Assembly: GCF_016808095.1 (NCBI RefSeq) | Contig: NC_068976.1 | Location: forward strand, 36,787,871 to 36,851,870 | Length of the DNA stretch: 64,000 nt | From: Vigna angularis | Taxonomy: Eukaryota; Streptophyta; Magnoliopsida; Fabales; Fabaceae | Direction of reading: 5' to 3' | In this document: one piece after another, positions 1 to 11,562 of the stretch | Numbering within the stretch: the first letter of the stretch is position 1 | How the letters are laid out: the number at the start of each line of letters is the position of its first letter | Notes under the pieces: model-generated | Databases searched by the model: none | The model's input: the letters and a program-made list of their open reading frames with translations, nothing else | Told to the model about the DNA's origin: nothing | Translations under genes and position numbers: made by a program

Positions 1-613
1 TGCACTAACACTATTGCAGGAGGTACACATGAATTTGACCAATATGCACCCACAATGGAAGACAAAGGTGCTTACATACACAACATTTTGAAGATCAATA
101 GGCACCGGCTAAACCCGCTCATCAACAATCACTTCTTCTTAGATCCAGTTGTGGAAGACATTTCCCTGCTAGATCAAATCTGGAGGATGAAGAAATTCTT
201 CCTCAAAACTTCCTTGTTGGATCCAATGGTGGAAGACATCTCCCTACAAGTCCAAAATTGGCAACTGCCACCATGACGAGGGGAGTTTTCTTTTTCCCTT
301 CTCCCCCTTTCCCTACTTTTATTGCACTTGTCCATGATCTGTTCACTGTTCTGATTTCTGATCTTATACTTATGACACATTGAGGACACTGTGTAGTTTA
401 AGTGTGGTCTATTGGGGGAGTTTTTTATTTTTCTTTGTTACTTTTTGTTTTCTTGGTTAAATTTTTTCTTTTCTAGGTTATTTTTGTCGTGTCTTGTGTA
501 CAGTTTGCATGTTTCTCTTGACTTTTGGACTTTGTTTAGGTTGTAGACTCGTCTTCACTTCCTTGATACTTGGTTTGAAATCCTTGCTTTTCTTTGCTTG
601 GGAAGATGATTAT
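1..613 (+). other. 3'-terminal stretch of an unrelated element, unassigned
   Basis: The sequence shows no homology to the Athila-type copies in the rest of the window. A short open frame (55-276) contains an internal near-repeat (two LDPxVEDIS-like segments about 25 residues apart) but matches no family I know. The stretch 375-420 (ends in TTGGGGGAG, followed by a T-rich run) resembles the 3' untranslated region and polypurine tract of other plant Ty3/gypsy elements on the + strand; that is inference. It ends where LTR sequence of element E1 begins, so the junction is a truncation rather than a clean insertion. Confidence 0.3.
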
Positions 614-691
614 AAGCTAGTTTCTAAGTGTTAAAAGTTGCTTTTAGTATCAATTTTAAGCATGAAAATAACAGTTTTTCAACTGTTATCA
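614..691 (-). repeat. 3' LTR remnant of E1
   Basis: Only the U3 terminus survives, ending in the TGATAACAG end (here CTGTTATCA, last base 691). Homology to other copies starts near 614. The neighbouring CAACCCCAAACTTAG is the reverse complement of the polypurine tract, which fixes this as the 3' LTR. Confidence 0.75.
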
Positions 692-1945
692 CAACCCCAA
701 ACTTAGAACTTTGCTTGTCCTCAAGCAAACAAGATGTAACTCAATCTTCTACCAATCAATACAATGCTTCACTCCATTCAAAAATCCTCTTTTCAAGATA
801 AGGAAATACTCAATTAAGCTCATGACAAAACCTTCAATCAAGACATGCACATGCTATAGTGTTCACAAAGTCACTTAATATCCAACAAATGCTACTTTTC
901 ATGAATGATCAATCAACTAAGCATGGATGTTCATGTGCTCATGGAATCTTTCCTCACTAGATAAAGTGTTTCACTCAAACACACAACTGTATAAGAGGTA
1001 ATCACTCATTCACTTTACTATCACAATGTCACATAAATTGACTTTGCCTTTCATTTAACCATAATCAAATACATTCACAAGCATGCATCATCACAAGGAC
1101 TTTTCAATGGCTTATAATGTGGCTAGGCTAACAAGAAAATTGGTTTTTCTAGTTCACAAAACCCTTGAGTTAAGAGAATCATATAACACAATCATTCTTA
1201 CTTATTCCCAACTTTTCTTTCCATTGAGCTTTGCTTTTTCTTCTCTTTTCTTTTTCTTTTCACATACTTAGTTCTTAGCTCTTAGCTCAATGCTTTCAAT
1301 TTCCCTTTCATAACTTCCCAGCAACCCCAAACTTGAACATTTGTCAATAACACAAAATATTTTCTACTTAACTCAAGGTAAAGCTTTTCACAAAGGATTT
1401 TCAAATCATGTTCAAGGCAAAGGGTTTAAATGATAGAAAACATAGTGCTCTCTTTTGTGGCCTAAAATCATGCATTTGGCTAACAAAAGGGTTACCAACA
1501 AATGACCTTGATCATATGATGCAAACAAGCAATTGATTCAATCATAAAAAACCTGGGCAAAGTCATTCATGCTTTCAAAGTAATAACATTCAATCACAAA
1601 AACTCTGGAGCTCAAAACCCCACATATAAGCTCATTCACATTCCACATGTAGACATCCTGCTTAGCATCATAATCACAATCACAACAACTTGCATTTGTT
1701 CACAAAGCTTGTGAACCACCTGTATAAGCATATCAACATCCATCATCATCAAAGTATCATCAAGCATTACTTATCAAACAACAATCATACGCAAACCATC
1801 ATAATAGACCAAGTTCAAATTGAGTACATCAAACCCTATTCTAAAAACAAAAGAAAATAAGTTCAAAAATATAAAACCAAACAAAAGCATAAATCCTGCT
1901 CTAGTGCTGATGGCATTCATCAGTAAATGCTATCTCAGCTCCTCA
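692..1945 (-). other. 3' UTR and polypurine tract of E1
   Basis: Non-coding sequence shared with B, C, D, E and H. It starts with the polypurine tract (reverse complement of AAGTTTGGGGTTG) and carries a second copy of AAGTTTGGGGTTG near 1322-1335. The rest is AT-rich with T/C runs (1230-1265). No ORF with family support. Confidence 0.7.
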
Positions 1946-3124
1946 TTAGTCTGAGCTGTCATCTGTATCCTCCTCTTCTTCCTCATCTTCAGCATCCTCA
2001 TCATCATCAGCATCATCTTCATCCATCTCCATAGTTGAAGCTTCAGCTGCTCCAGCTCTGCCGCCTTGGGCCTGCTCCTCTGGCCAAGCTACTACATTAT
2101 GGAACTCCTCCATAGTCCACCTGTGTGCTGAAGGTGTATCATACATTCCAACAATCATCTCAGTAGTGGCCACCTACCCTCTGTGGATAGACTGCAACTG
2201 TGCACCTATAAGAGACATATACATGTCTCTCATTTGGAAAGGCTCTGCGTCATGTGTCTCATCAAATGCCTGACTCTGTCCTTGTCCTCTTTCTCTATGA
2301 GTACAACGTGGTGGAACTGGTTGAGCTGCCTCCTCAGCTCCACAGTATTGTCTGTAATAGGCCTCATCAATTGCTTTCCTTGGCCTCTCAAATGGTGGAG
2401 CAGAAGTATCCACCCCAGCTATTTTGAGTAAATGTGTGATCAAAGAAGGATGTCCTAATGGTGCTTTGTTGTTTGTTGTGTTAGCACACATACTTACCTC
2501 ATTAGCTATTACCTGCCCAATATTGACATTCAAATTCCTGATCGCACAATAAAGGAGGAGTGCCCTGCTTAGAGTGTTGTCTGAAACATGAGAACATGGC
2601 TGAATGTTGGCATGAGAAAATGACATCAAATACTTTGCAAAAGGATTCAAGTCAGTCCTTCTAATGTTTACCATAGAACCAGTTCTGTTTCTCTGAAAAT
2701 GTCCTCCAGGTATGTATAGAACACTCTCCACATCATCAAAATCACTGCCCTCTTCCATACATAGAGCAAACTGGCACTGCTCACCAGTCCATACTGTACC
2801 TAAGAAGCTCTTGATAGAGTCAGTTGGATAATCACCAATCTTCCTTGCATTGGTGTAAAATTCTTTCACCACAACTATATTGGCTGGTGTTGGGTATGTG
2901 GCTAGCTTTCCCCAATTCCTTCCCAACAGTTGCTCTCCAAACTGAGGAGCAAAGTTAGGTATCATTCCAACTTTCCTCTCCATAAGAAGCCTCCTATCTT
3001 TTACCACATTAAAATGTTTCTCATGTTTGCGAGATAGGAACCTACTAGAGTGAGGTTGTTCTGGTTCCTTTTCTTTCCTTTTGGATGCCATGGTCTTCAC
3101 TCTTTTGCTTGAAGAGGATGTCAT
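1946..3124 (-). pseudogene. Accessory ORF (putative plant transposon protein domain), E1 copy
   Basis: This about 390-codon frame lies between motif 2 and the 3' LTR, the place where Athila elements carry their extra ORF. It starts at the ATG at 3124 (MTSSSSKRVKTMASKRK), not the upstream GTG. It has a basic N-terminus, a globular middle (motifs NFAPQFGEQLL, ATYPTPANIVVVKEFY, FSHANIQPCSHVSD, GHPSLITHL) and an acidic D/E-rich tail. I recognise the middle as the family named putative plant transposon protein (I believe Pfam PF20167); its activity is unknown. An in-frame TAG at 2174-2176 replaces a Gln codon kept in the D copy. A deletion after KIGDY removes about 16 residues present in the E copy. 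Both suggest the copy is dead. Confidence 0.7.
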
Positions 3125-3938
3125 TCCTACATCAAACACAGATTACAAAACCACAAGACATGTTGTTAATCATTAGTAAACCATAAACAACACCCTATTT
3201 CCAGGCTAAACCACCGCTGAGGGTTAAAATCACCCCTCAGCGCCACCAGTGCATGAATCCAATACAGAATGCAGCAAAAAATTCAAGTCTGTCAGAGTGC
3301 CGCTCAGCGGCAATTTACCCCTTAGCGGTAATTCTGCAGATTTTTGAAAAACCTCTTTTGACCTATCTTAACTCCACCCACATACAATTTTCATGCTTCC
3401 AGATCAAAATCAAACAGTTCAATCGGTTCAAACATCAATTAATTCATCAAATCATGCATAGGAATCAAAAACCCCTAAAAATTCATGCTCAAGAACCCTA
3501 GAATGAAAAAGGCTTGACTTACTTGGGTGGAGATGCTAAATGAGTAGAGAATGCTTTCAACTTGTGAAGAAATATTTATGCTCTCTCCCAACCCCAAACT
3601 TAGATGGAAAACTAGTGAGAAAGTGAGTGGAAAGGAGTGTGTGTGCAAAGAAGAATATGAAAATAGAGGCCAAGGCGCGACTTAGGGTATAAAAATACCC
3701 TAATGGGCTTGGGTTCTGCTAAGGGGCAACCTAAGCCCATCTGCGACGCTACCGTTCATCGGTAGTTTGCCGCTCAGCGACACTTTCGTGAAGTGCTCTT
3801 CTTCTTCCTAGCTCAACCTAGGTGCCTCCTACTCATGCCCCTCACTTGCTCCCTGCAATAAAACTCTCATATCACTCATGCATCCAAAAGCCCTATCATG
3901 CAACTAAAGCAGAACAAACAAAAAATATAATCAATCAA
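3125..3938 (-). other. Spacer upstream of the accessory ORF (E1)
   Basis: Non-coding on the minus strand. It contains GCTGAGCGG-type palindromes near 3220-3250, 3300-3335 and 3765-3782, a third AAGTTTGGGGTTG (near 3590-3603), and a 9-bp inverted repeat TTAGGGTAT with an A4 loop at 3682-3703. D and E keep the same arrangement, so this may be the leader of an accessory-ORF transcript (inference). Confidence 0.5.
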
Positions 3939-3986
3939 CGGGGTTGCCTCCCAGGTAGCGCTTGTTTAACGTCACGAGCTTGACCC
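3939..3986 (-). repeat. Stem-loop motif 2 (E1)
   Basis: The 48-nt conserved block reads, on the minus strand, GGGTCAxGCTCGTGACGTT, then AAACAAGCGCTA, then a CTGGG/CCCAG-type stem around AGGCAA. In this copy one stem base is changed (CCCCG at the end). The same block is at 26237 (C), 38386 (D), 43213 (E), and as the only copy at 23423 (B) and 50720 (H). Confidence 0.7.
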
Positions 3987-3998
3987 AAACATCCACCA

Positions 3999-4069
3999 AC
4001 ACCCATCAGTAGGTGTCAAATCTAGTATCTTTCAGTAGATACTTCCACCTAGCATCCTTCAGTAGATTC
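3999..4069 (-). repeat. Covarying hairpin array (E1, three units)
   Basis: Three 18-nt hairpins with 5-bp stems and an 8-nt loop: ACACCCATCAGTAGGTGT (3999-4016), GTATCTTTCAGTAGATAC (4025-4042) and GCATCCTTCAGTAGATTC (4052-4069; one stem pair broken). The loop is near constant (YWTCAGTA on the + strand) while the stems differ but mostly remain paired. Confidence 0.75.
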
Positions 4070-4158
4070 TAAATCCAAAAATTTACAGCAGTAATGTCCA
4101 AATTTATAAAAATTTACAAAACCAAAATAAAAATAAAAGAAAAATTGTCCTCAAATCA

Positions 4159-4206
4159 CTGGAATGCCTTCCAGCAAGCACTCTTTTAACGTCACTAGCT
4201 TGACCC
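4159..4206 (-). repeat. Stem-loop motif 1 (E1)
   Basis: A 48-nt block 8 nt beyond the polyprotein stop. The terminal stem is CTGGA/TCCAG around ATGCCT (+ strand), where C has CTGGG/CCCAG, a compensated G:C to A:T exchange. The AGCGCT core is mutated to AGCACT here. Confidence 0.7.
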
Positions 4207-4214
4207 AATAAAGC

Positions 4215-6694
4215 TCATGTTCCATCTTCATGGTTGATGTTCATATCACACCAACTCATCAACTGCTTCTGGTCCACTTTTCTGACTCTTCTGGAATGTG
4301 GAGACTCTATCTCTATCATCTCATTTTCTTTGTAGTCTTTCACAACCCACAACTTGTTTTTGAACTTCACAGGTTTACCAAGTTGGAGTCGTTCTTGCAT
4401 CAAGTCATCATGGACCTTTCTTCCTTTCCCAATCTTTTCTTCTTCCAGTACCTGAAACAAAAAACAATGTTTACCTTTTACCTTTGGCGTTTCATCATGA
4501 TGGCTAGTCATGAGTACATCTTGATATGTAGCTTTATGACTAGCTTCTTCCTCCTGCATCTGCCCCTCTTCTTTGAAGACATCTACAACAACTTTTTCTT
4601 CTAGGTCTTGGAATACCACTATGCCTTATCCACATCAATGATGACTTTGGTCGTTTTCATAAACGGTCTTCCGAGAATAAGGGGTATCCTTTCATCCTCC
4701 ATTTCCATCACCACAAAGTCCACCAAGAACTGTAGTTTGCCTACACAAACTATAACATGCTCTGCTATACCATAGGGATTCTTTGAGGATCCATCTGCCA
4801 TCAATAAATTCATCTTTATAGGCTTCACATCAAGATCACCAATCTGCTCAAGTAAGGAATAAGGCATTAAATTAACACTTGATCCTAAATCAAGTAAAGC
4901 CTTCTTTATCCTTTTCTTCCCTATAACGCATGGAATGCAGAAACCTCCTAGATCTTTTGCTTTTGGAGGGAAAGGCTTCTTTTTCACAGCTTTATACTTC
5001 TTTGTCTCATCATCTCTACGTCTTTTCTTTGTAGAGACTTCTTCCTCAGGCTTTGCATAAACTGCAGTATGCTGTAATATCTCCTTAAAAGGTAAATCAT
5101 CATCCAACATCTTAAAAATTTTTGTAAAATCAAACTCACGATCTGTTGGAAAAGGAAGAATATCTTCACTCTTTATCTCTCTTGTCTCTTTTTTTTCTTT
5201 TCTCTCTTCTTTTTCTTTCTTTTCTCTCTCTTCTTTTTCATTCTCTCTTTCTAACTCAATTGTTTCAACATTTGCACTCACTAACACCTTACATTCTTCC
5301 CTGGGGTTAACCTCAGTATTAGCCCCAAATTTTTTTTCAGACCTTTCTTCCAACTGCTTAGTAATTTTGCCCATTTGCATCTCCAAGTTCTTAATAGCAG
5401 CATCATTGCTCTTTTGAGTGGATGCAGTTGTCTGTATGAATTGCTGAAGAGTTTCTTCCATCCTTATTGATCTTTCATTAAGTTTAGCAATTTGTTGCCA
5501 TAAGGTTGGTTGTTGCTGTTGCTTATTGAATTGCCCTGATTGTCCAGCTTTCCCACTTTGTCCTTGACAAATACTTGGATGTGGTTTCCACCCTTGATTG
5601 AAATTCCCCTGACGGTATGGAAATTGATTGGCCATGAAGTTAACATCCTCTAAAGCTTCTACTGGAAAGGCCCATTGACCATTGATATGGTCACCACCAC
5701 ATAATTCACACATATGTGGTTGAACTTGTGCAACAGTCTTTAACTCTTTTGGCAATTGTGCAAGTGCCTTTATGAGACTCTCTAATTGTTGAGTTATTAT
5801 CTTGTTCTTAGCTAGCAAGGCGTCATTGGATTGCAACTGTAGAACTCTTTTTTGTTGAATAGGAGCTCCTCTTTCACTATTCAGCTCATTATCATTAGTA
5901 GCCATGTTTTCAATTATTTTCGTGGCTTCCTCTTGAGTTTTCCATTTGATATTTCCTCCAACTGAGGCGTCTAGCATCAACTTGGTTTGTGAACCAAGTC
6001 CTCCAAGGAAGAATAGGACTACTTCCACTTCGTCAAATCCATGCGTGGGAGTCTTTCTTAGTAGGCTTTTGTATCTATCCCATGCATGACCTAGTAATTC
6101 CTTCATGCCTTTCTTAAAAGATGATATCTCTTGATTTCCTTTATTTACCTTGGACTGTGGAAAGTATTTGTTCAAGAACCTTATGACTACATCTTCCCAC
6201 TCTGTAAACCTCCCTTCTGGAAAAGAATTCAACCAAAGCTTAGTGTTGCCTCCCAATGAGAATGGAAACAGGCTAAGTTTAATTGCTTCGTCAGACACCC
6301 CATTTATCTTCACTATATTGCAAATTTCATTAAATGTTGTGAGGTGCTCATATGGGCTTTCATGCGATAACCCATTGAATTGGTTACTCTTAACCAGTTG
6401 GATTAATGCAGGTTTCACCTCCATATTAGCTGCATTGACCCTTGGTCTTGCTATGCTATTGAAATGCTGAGGTCCAACCACATTAGTATAATCAACAAGA
6501 CTCCGTCTGACATTATTATTCTCCATCTCCTTAGTGCTATGGTAAGAACCTTCTGGTGAAGGTTGTAAAAGGATTTCCGGAGGAAGAAAAAGTTCTCTAG
6601 ATGTACGGATTCTTCTCCTCCGTCTACTTTCGTCTAAACCTTCAAGAAGAGGTTCCGAGGTTTTCTTGCTTCTAGTTCGAATTGCCTCCTGCAT
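4215..6694 (-). pseudogene. Gag-protease polyprotein of non-autonomous E1
   Basis: ATG at 6694 (MQEAIRTRSKK). In order: Arg-rich N-terminus, Retrotrans_gag capsid domain (SLFPFSLGGNTKLWLNSFPE; AWDRYKSLLRKTPTHGF), a CX2CX3H zinc-knuckle region near residue 330 (CELCGGDH) whose last Cys is Trp in this copy (GQWAF; Cys in D), a Gln-rich segment, a K/E-rich probable coiled coil, and a retropepsin domain with LLDLGSSVNLMP (active-site Asp) and IPLILGRPFMKT. A one-base deletion near 4620-4630 shifts the frame. The tail (4215-4619) runs on in the next frame and ends KFKNKLWVVKDYKENEM...MSWCD, which resembles the C-terminal GPF segment of Athila integrases; I infer it is what remains after loss of RT, RNase H and IN. 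No polymerase motifs are present. Confidence 0.8.
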
Positions 6695-6764
6695 ACACAA
6701 GAAAACAAATCCCTAGAAAAATTTGTTAGCACAAAAAGATATAGAAGAAATAATATAAGAGATA

Positions 6765-6960
6765 AAAAGATAGAATAAAAACAGAAAAATAAAAATAAAA
6801 ATGGAAAATAAAATAAAATAAAATAAAAACAGAAAAATAAAATAAAATAAAAATAAAATAAAATAATATAATAACTGAAAAATATAAACAGAAAATAAAA
6901 ACAGAAATTCAAAATTCAAAATTCAAAATTTCAAAATTCAAAATTCAAAATTCAAGTCAA
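6765..6960 (-). repeat. Low-complexity leader between PBS and gag (E1)
   Basis: Imperfect tandem AAAATAAAATAAAAACAG units (T-rich on the element's sense strand), then repeated TTCAAAA units at 6906-6955. The same type of leader lies between PBS and gag in every copy here. Confidence 0.7.
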
Positions 6961-7002
6961 AGATAATCAATAATCACACAAATGAACTAGTTAAACCACG
7001 AG

Positions 7003-7020
7003 TCCCCGGCAACGACGCAA
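7003..7020 (-). promoter_or_regulatory. Primer-binding site of E1 (tRNA-Asp), degraded
   Basis: The reverse complement aligns to TGGCGCCGTTGCCGGGGA, complementary to the 3' end of tRNA-Asp, with two mismatches at its CCA end. It sits 6 nt inside the 5' LTR. Confidence 0.75.
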
Positions 7021-7026
7021 AAAACT

Positions 7027-8352
7027 TGATGACAAATTTATGAACATCGAAAAACGGCGCCAAAAACTTGTTTAACCCTTGGCAAGTGTGACTGAATCGT
7101 ATCAAGTAATAAACTCGGTAAGACCAAGTATCGTTCTTCCAAAGGACTCACGGCCTAGTTAGTTATATGATTTCTTGATTATTGAAGACTTGTGAACAAA
7201 TTGTTATAAGTTTCAAATGCAAAAGACAAAAAGTAAACATGTATGCATGTGATGATCAATGGGAAAGAAGAACACAAACACTAAACGGATTATATGGATG
7301 AGTATGTTGTTGGGGTAATCAATTTCATCTTATTCACTCTCATATATTTTAGGAATTCATCATTCTTTTCATCAATGTTAATGCAACTCTCTAAATTACC
7401 TTAAACCCGATGTCTCGGCGAAGAAAGCCTATCCTTAATTATGAGTTCATATAATTCCTAGCATCCCTAATAATTAATTCTGAAGCACAGAAGCTTAAAG
7501 GCAACCAACCCTCATATCCCTATGTCTAGGCAATACTGCTTTTGGGAGAATTTCCCCAGTTCTAGATTTCCCCGTATGTGTCCATATCGACAAAATCAAT
7601 AATCACGACATCGAATGAGTTAAACAATGCATGTTTTGAGCAAAGAGGAAAAACCCTAACAATTAATGAAAGAAAGCATGTATCATAGATATGATGTTTA
7701 AACACAAAATTCCATATATGAGAGCTTCAAAAGATTACATTGATTCCCCAACAACAAGAAGAGTTTAGTTCACCATATTCATGGTGAAACTAGATGAAAT
7801 ACAATGAAATAGTGAAAGATAGAACCCTAGAAAGATGAGTAGGTAGCCTTAGCATCCAACATCTTCCTCCAAGGGGTGGAAAGGTGTGTGTTTGCTTCGT
7901 AGTTTGCCAAAGATACAAACCCTAGAAAGTCCTAAAGCTTATATACTATTTGCAATATTACAGAAAAGTGGGCCTAAGCCCAAAATACCACCGCTCAGCG
8001 GTACCAGCGCAAAGTCAAATCTCCCCTCAGCTGCACTTTCACCCCTCAGCGGAGCCAACGTGTGTTCTTGAGTGCCGCTCAACGGTAAACTGGCGCTGAG
8101 CGGTACTTGCGGCTTCTCTTCTTTTGCACTTTTTTGAGTTCTCTTCTGATTCCATTTCTATCCTTCTTCACTTCTTTCATCAAATTCATCTTAAAACCTG
8201 CATAAAACACTGAAATCAAGCATAAACCTGTCCAACTCTCTTATTTATGAAAATATGAACAAAAGCATGATTTTAAGCTAGTTTCTAAGTGTTAAAAGTT
8301 GCTTTTAGGATCAATTTTAAGCATGAAAATAACAGTTTTTCAACTGTTATCA
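7027..8352 (-). repeat. 5' LTR of E1 (1326 bp)
   Basis: Ends TGATGACAAATT (7027) and CTGTTATCA (8352). It contains CCGCTCAGCGG palindromes near 7990-8105, and a minus-strand TATA box (TATATAAG, 7938-7945) followed downstream by the conserved TAGGGTTTGTATCTTTGGC segment. The U3 end carries the 9-bp ATAACAGTT hairpin with a GAAA loop. Confidence 0.85.
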
Positions 8353-8980
8353 CAACCTACTGCCCATCTCACTCTAAAGGGTATGCCAAAACCTGGAAGT
8401 GAACCTCGGGTCTCTATCTAACACGATGTTGGAGGGTACACCATGTAGTCTTACAATCTCCATAATATAAAGTTGTGCCAGCTTTGTCATTGACATCCTT
8501 AGACTGATTGCCAAGAAATGAGCACTCTTGGTAAGCCTGTCCTGAATCACCCATATGGCATCATGACCTCTAATCGTGCGTGGTAAATGGGTAACAAAGT
8601 CCATGGCTATGTCATCCCACTTTCACTTGGGAACCTCGAACTGCTGTAGCAACCCACCAGGTCTTTGATGCTCGATCTTCGCCTTCTGACAAGTCAAGCA
8701 AGAAGCAACAAATTGTGACACGTCTCTCTTCAAACCCGACCACCAGAAGGACTTCTTGAGGTCTTGGTACATCTTGGTCATACCTGGATGCATGCTAAAA
8801 CGACTTTGATGTCCTTCCTTAAGTATTAATCTTTTTAGTTCTCCATCATTAGGAACACATGTCCTACCTCTGAACCGTAAAAGACCATTCGTCCCTGTAT
8901 TGAAGTCCTTTCCTTGTTCAGTACCAATTAAATCTACTTTGATCCTTATACTTCCTTACTCACCAATTTAGTGAAAAGAA
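8353..8980 (-). pseudogene. Chromovirus (Tekay/Del-type) integrase fragment
   Basis: Minus strand, right to left: linker (NGLLRFRGRTCVPND), an HHCC zinc-binding region (GHQSRFSMHPGM...CLTCQKAK), then the integrase core beginning [18 protein letters not shown] (first catalytic Asp) and continuing [14 protein letters not shown] (second Asp). Everything past SEMGSRL is cut off by the E1 5' LTR. An in-frame TGA at 8623-8625 replaces a Trp-type codon before KWDDIAMDF. Sequence style ([16 protein letters not shown]) matches chromoviruses rather than Athila, so this is an older element that E1 inserted into. Confidence 0.75.
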
Positions 8981-9877
8981 CACTTCCTTCATGACAACTG
9001 TAACCAGAAAATGATCACCCTCGAAGAACCTTTCTCAAAACTTCTATGACCTTACAAAACCCTAACAACTCTTCTTTTCCACGATAATCTTGTCACTCAA
9101 TTTCCTCAACATTGACTCTACTCCTCGAAACGTAAATGCCTGAACGCACTCCTGACTACTAAGAGTTATACTAGACTGTTCCAACTTGCCCTCTACTTCC
9201 TTTCTGAGATTCTTTAACCTTGTAGTTCTTCCGACGATTACACTGAGTTCAAACCCCTACTTCTTTAACCAAACCATCACCTGCCTCTTGTACTCCAATC
9301 CTTCACAAAAATTATCCAAAAGGAGTTGTTCCCATTAGCTTTGTTTCAAACACCAACCAAAAACCCTTACACCACAAAAACCTGATATTCTCTTCTTCAC
9401 ATATCCATGTTAACCTCTTTTGATTCTCACAACCCTTTTTCTTTACTTTCTAACTTGATCCACGACTGATGTATGACCACTAACATTTCTTCTTGAAACA
9501 CGAAGCTTCTCTTGAAGACCAAACCTCTAGAAACGGCTTGAAAATAATCGAACCTCCCTTGCGATCACACCCCAAACTTATGAAGAACAACATCATCTCT
9601 TCTTCACTTGCGTTTATCAGACTTCCTTGATTCACATAACACTAATTCTCAACTATATCTTAATCAACCTTTAATGCATCACCATTGTTTTCCTTCTCTC
9701 AAAATGAGAAACACCTCTGAAAGACTAAAACTCCCTTAGAACAAGGCTTAGAAACGACTCATTCTCTTATAAGGTCAAGCTCCAAACCTGCAAAGAAATT
9801 ACTTCACATAAACCTCCAACCTAAGCACTTTGATCACCTCGTCGAATGCCACATAATCAAAGAAATCTTCATGGAAT
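8981..9877. other. Decayed flanking sequence, no gene seen
   Basis: No frame longer than about 60 codons and no domain I recognise. It should correspond to the RNase H/RT side of the chromovirus if that element were intact, but I cannot recognise those motifs, so it is either heavily decayed or different sequence. Confidence 0.3.
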
Positions 9878-10258
9878 TGATGACAAATTTATGAACACCG
9901 AAAAACGGCGCCAAAAACTTGTTTAACCCTCGGCAAGTGTGACCGAATCGTATCAAGTAATAAACTCGGTAAGTGTGACCAAAGGACTCACGGCCTAGTT
10001 AGTTATATGATTTGTTGATTATTTAAGACTTGTGAACAATTGATTGTAGGTTTTAAATGCAACAGACAATAATTAAACATGTATGCATGAATTTGATCAA
10101 TGGAAAAGAGGAAATCAAACACTTTAATGTATTAGATGGATGAGTATGTTGTTGGGGTAATCAATTTCATCTTATCCACTCTCATATACTTTAGGAATTC
10201 ATCATTCTTTTCATCAATGTTAATGCCACTCTCTAAATCACCTTGCAAGAAGGCCTAT
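9878..10258 (-). repeat. Truncated LTR (U5 side)
   Basis: Begins TGATGACAAATTTATGAACACC and runs colinear with E1/I LTRs for about 380 bp to AAGGCCTAT. An internal deletion near 9980 removes the segment around the tRNA-side GACCAAGTATCG. Confidence 0.7.
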
Positions 10259-10290
10259 TGATGACAAATTTATGAACACCAAAAAACGGC
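10259..10290 (-). repeat. LTR-end scrap (32 bp)
   Basis: A second TGATGACAAATTTATGAACACC start, cut at AAAACGGC, where the + strand LTR of element A begins. It shows A inserted into, or recombined with, another minus-strand LTR near its end. Confidence 0.6.
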
Positions 10291-11556
10291 TGATAACAGT
10301 TGAAAAACTGTTATTTTCATGCTTAAAATTGACACTAAAAGCAACCTTTATGCTTAGAAACTAGCTTGAAATCATGCTTTTATTCATATTTTCAGAAATA
10401 AGAGAGCTGGACAGGTTTATGCTTGATTTCAGTGTTTTTGTGCAGGTTTTAAGGTGAATTTGGTGAAAGAAGTGAAGAAGGAGAGAGATGGAATCAGAAA
10501 AGACATCAAAAAGTGAAAAAGGAGGAGCCGCAACTACCGCTGAGCGGCAGTTTACCGCTGAGCGGCACTCAGGAAGTCACGTTGGATCCGCTGAGGGGCA
10601 GAATGGCCGCTGAGGGGAAGAACCGAGCTCGCGCACTTACCGCTGAGCGATACTTTACCGCTGAGCGGCACACTTATGGGCTTGGGCCTAAATTTTCTGT
10701 AATTTTAGAATAGTTGTGACGAAGCAAATACATTCTCTTCCACCCCTTTGAAGGAGGATCTTGGATGCTCAGGCTACCTCTTCACCTTTTTAGGGTTTTA
10801 TCTTTCCTTATTTCATTATTATTCATCTAGTTTCACCATGAATATGGTGAACTAAACCTTGTATTGTTGTTGGGCAATCAATGTAGTCTTATGAAACTCT
10901 CATATATGGAATTTTTTTTACATCTTACATTTAAGACCTATGCTTTCTTTGATCATTAGTTAGGGTTTTTCTTCTTTACTCAATGCTTGCTTTGTTTAAC
11001 TGATTCACTGCATGATTATTGATTTTGTCGATACGGAAACGTACGGGGAAGTCTAGATCTGGGGAATTTCTCCCAATAATATATTGGTTGCCGTTAAGCT
11101 CCTACGCTGAATGAACTAATTATTAGGAATGCTAGGAACCGTATGAACTCGTAATTAGGGAGAAGCTTTCTTGAAAGGTAATTTAGAGAGTGACATTAAC
11201 AATGATGAATTGAATGTTGAATTCCTAAAATATATGAGAGTGGATAAGATGAAATTGATAAACCCCAACAACATACTCATCCATATATTCCATTGAAAGT
11301 GTTTGTATTTTGTTTTAGCCATTGATCAATCTCATGCACACATGTTTATTTTCGTCTTTTGCATAGTAAAATCCAATTATTTCGTTCTTAAGTCTTAGCT
11401 AATCAACGAATCACATAACTAAACTAGGCCGTGAGTCCTTTGGGAGAACGATACTTGGTCTTACCAAGTTTATTACTTGAAACGATTCGGTCATACTTGC
11501 CGATTGTAAAACAAGTTTGTGACGCCGTATTTCGGTGTTCATAAATTTGTCCATCA
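10291..11556 (+). repeat. 5' LTR of element A (TATA-less)
   Basis: TGATAACAG...CCATCA, 1266 bp. Palindromes CCGCTGAGCGG lie at about 10536-10670. Compared with B, about 48 bp are missing after TTTTAGAATAGT (near 10713), taking away TATATAAG and the start of the transcribed leader, so this LTR has probably lost its promoter. Confidence 0.8.
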
Positions 11557-11562
11557 AGTTTT

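Larger units (their letters stand above)
614..8352 (-). mobile_element. Element E1: non-autonomous Athila-type LTR retrotransposon
   Basis: Read on the minus strand: 5' LTR (8352-7027), degraded tRNA-Asp PBS, A/T-rich leader, Gag-PR frame, stem-loop motif 1, hairpin array, motif 2, accessory ORF, 3' UTR, and an 80-bp remnant of the 3' LTR (691-614). No reverse transcriptase, RNase H or integrase motif lies between the protease and the accessory ORF, and there is no room for them (the polyprotein stop is 8 nt from motif 1). Target duplications cannot be checked because the 3' LTR is truncated. On its right it interrupts a chromovirus integrase. Confidence 0.8.

Noticed and set aside
10259..10290. 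Clean target duplication for element A
   Set aside because: The left flank is an LTR scrap and A's right end is missing, so no pair can be compared.
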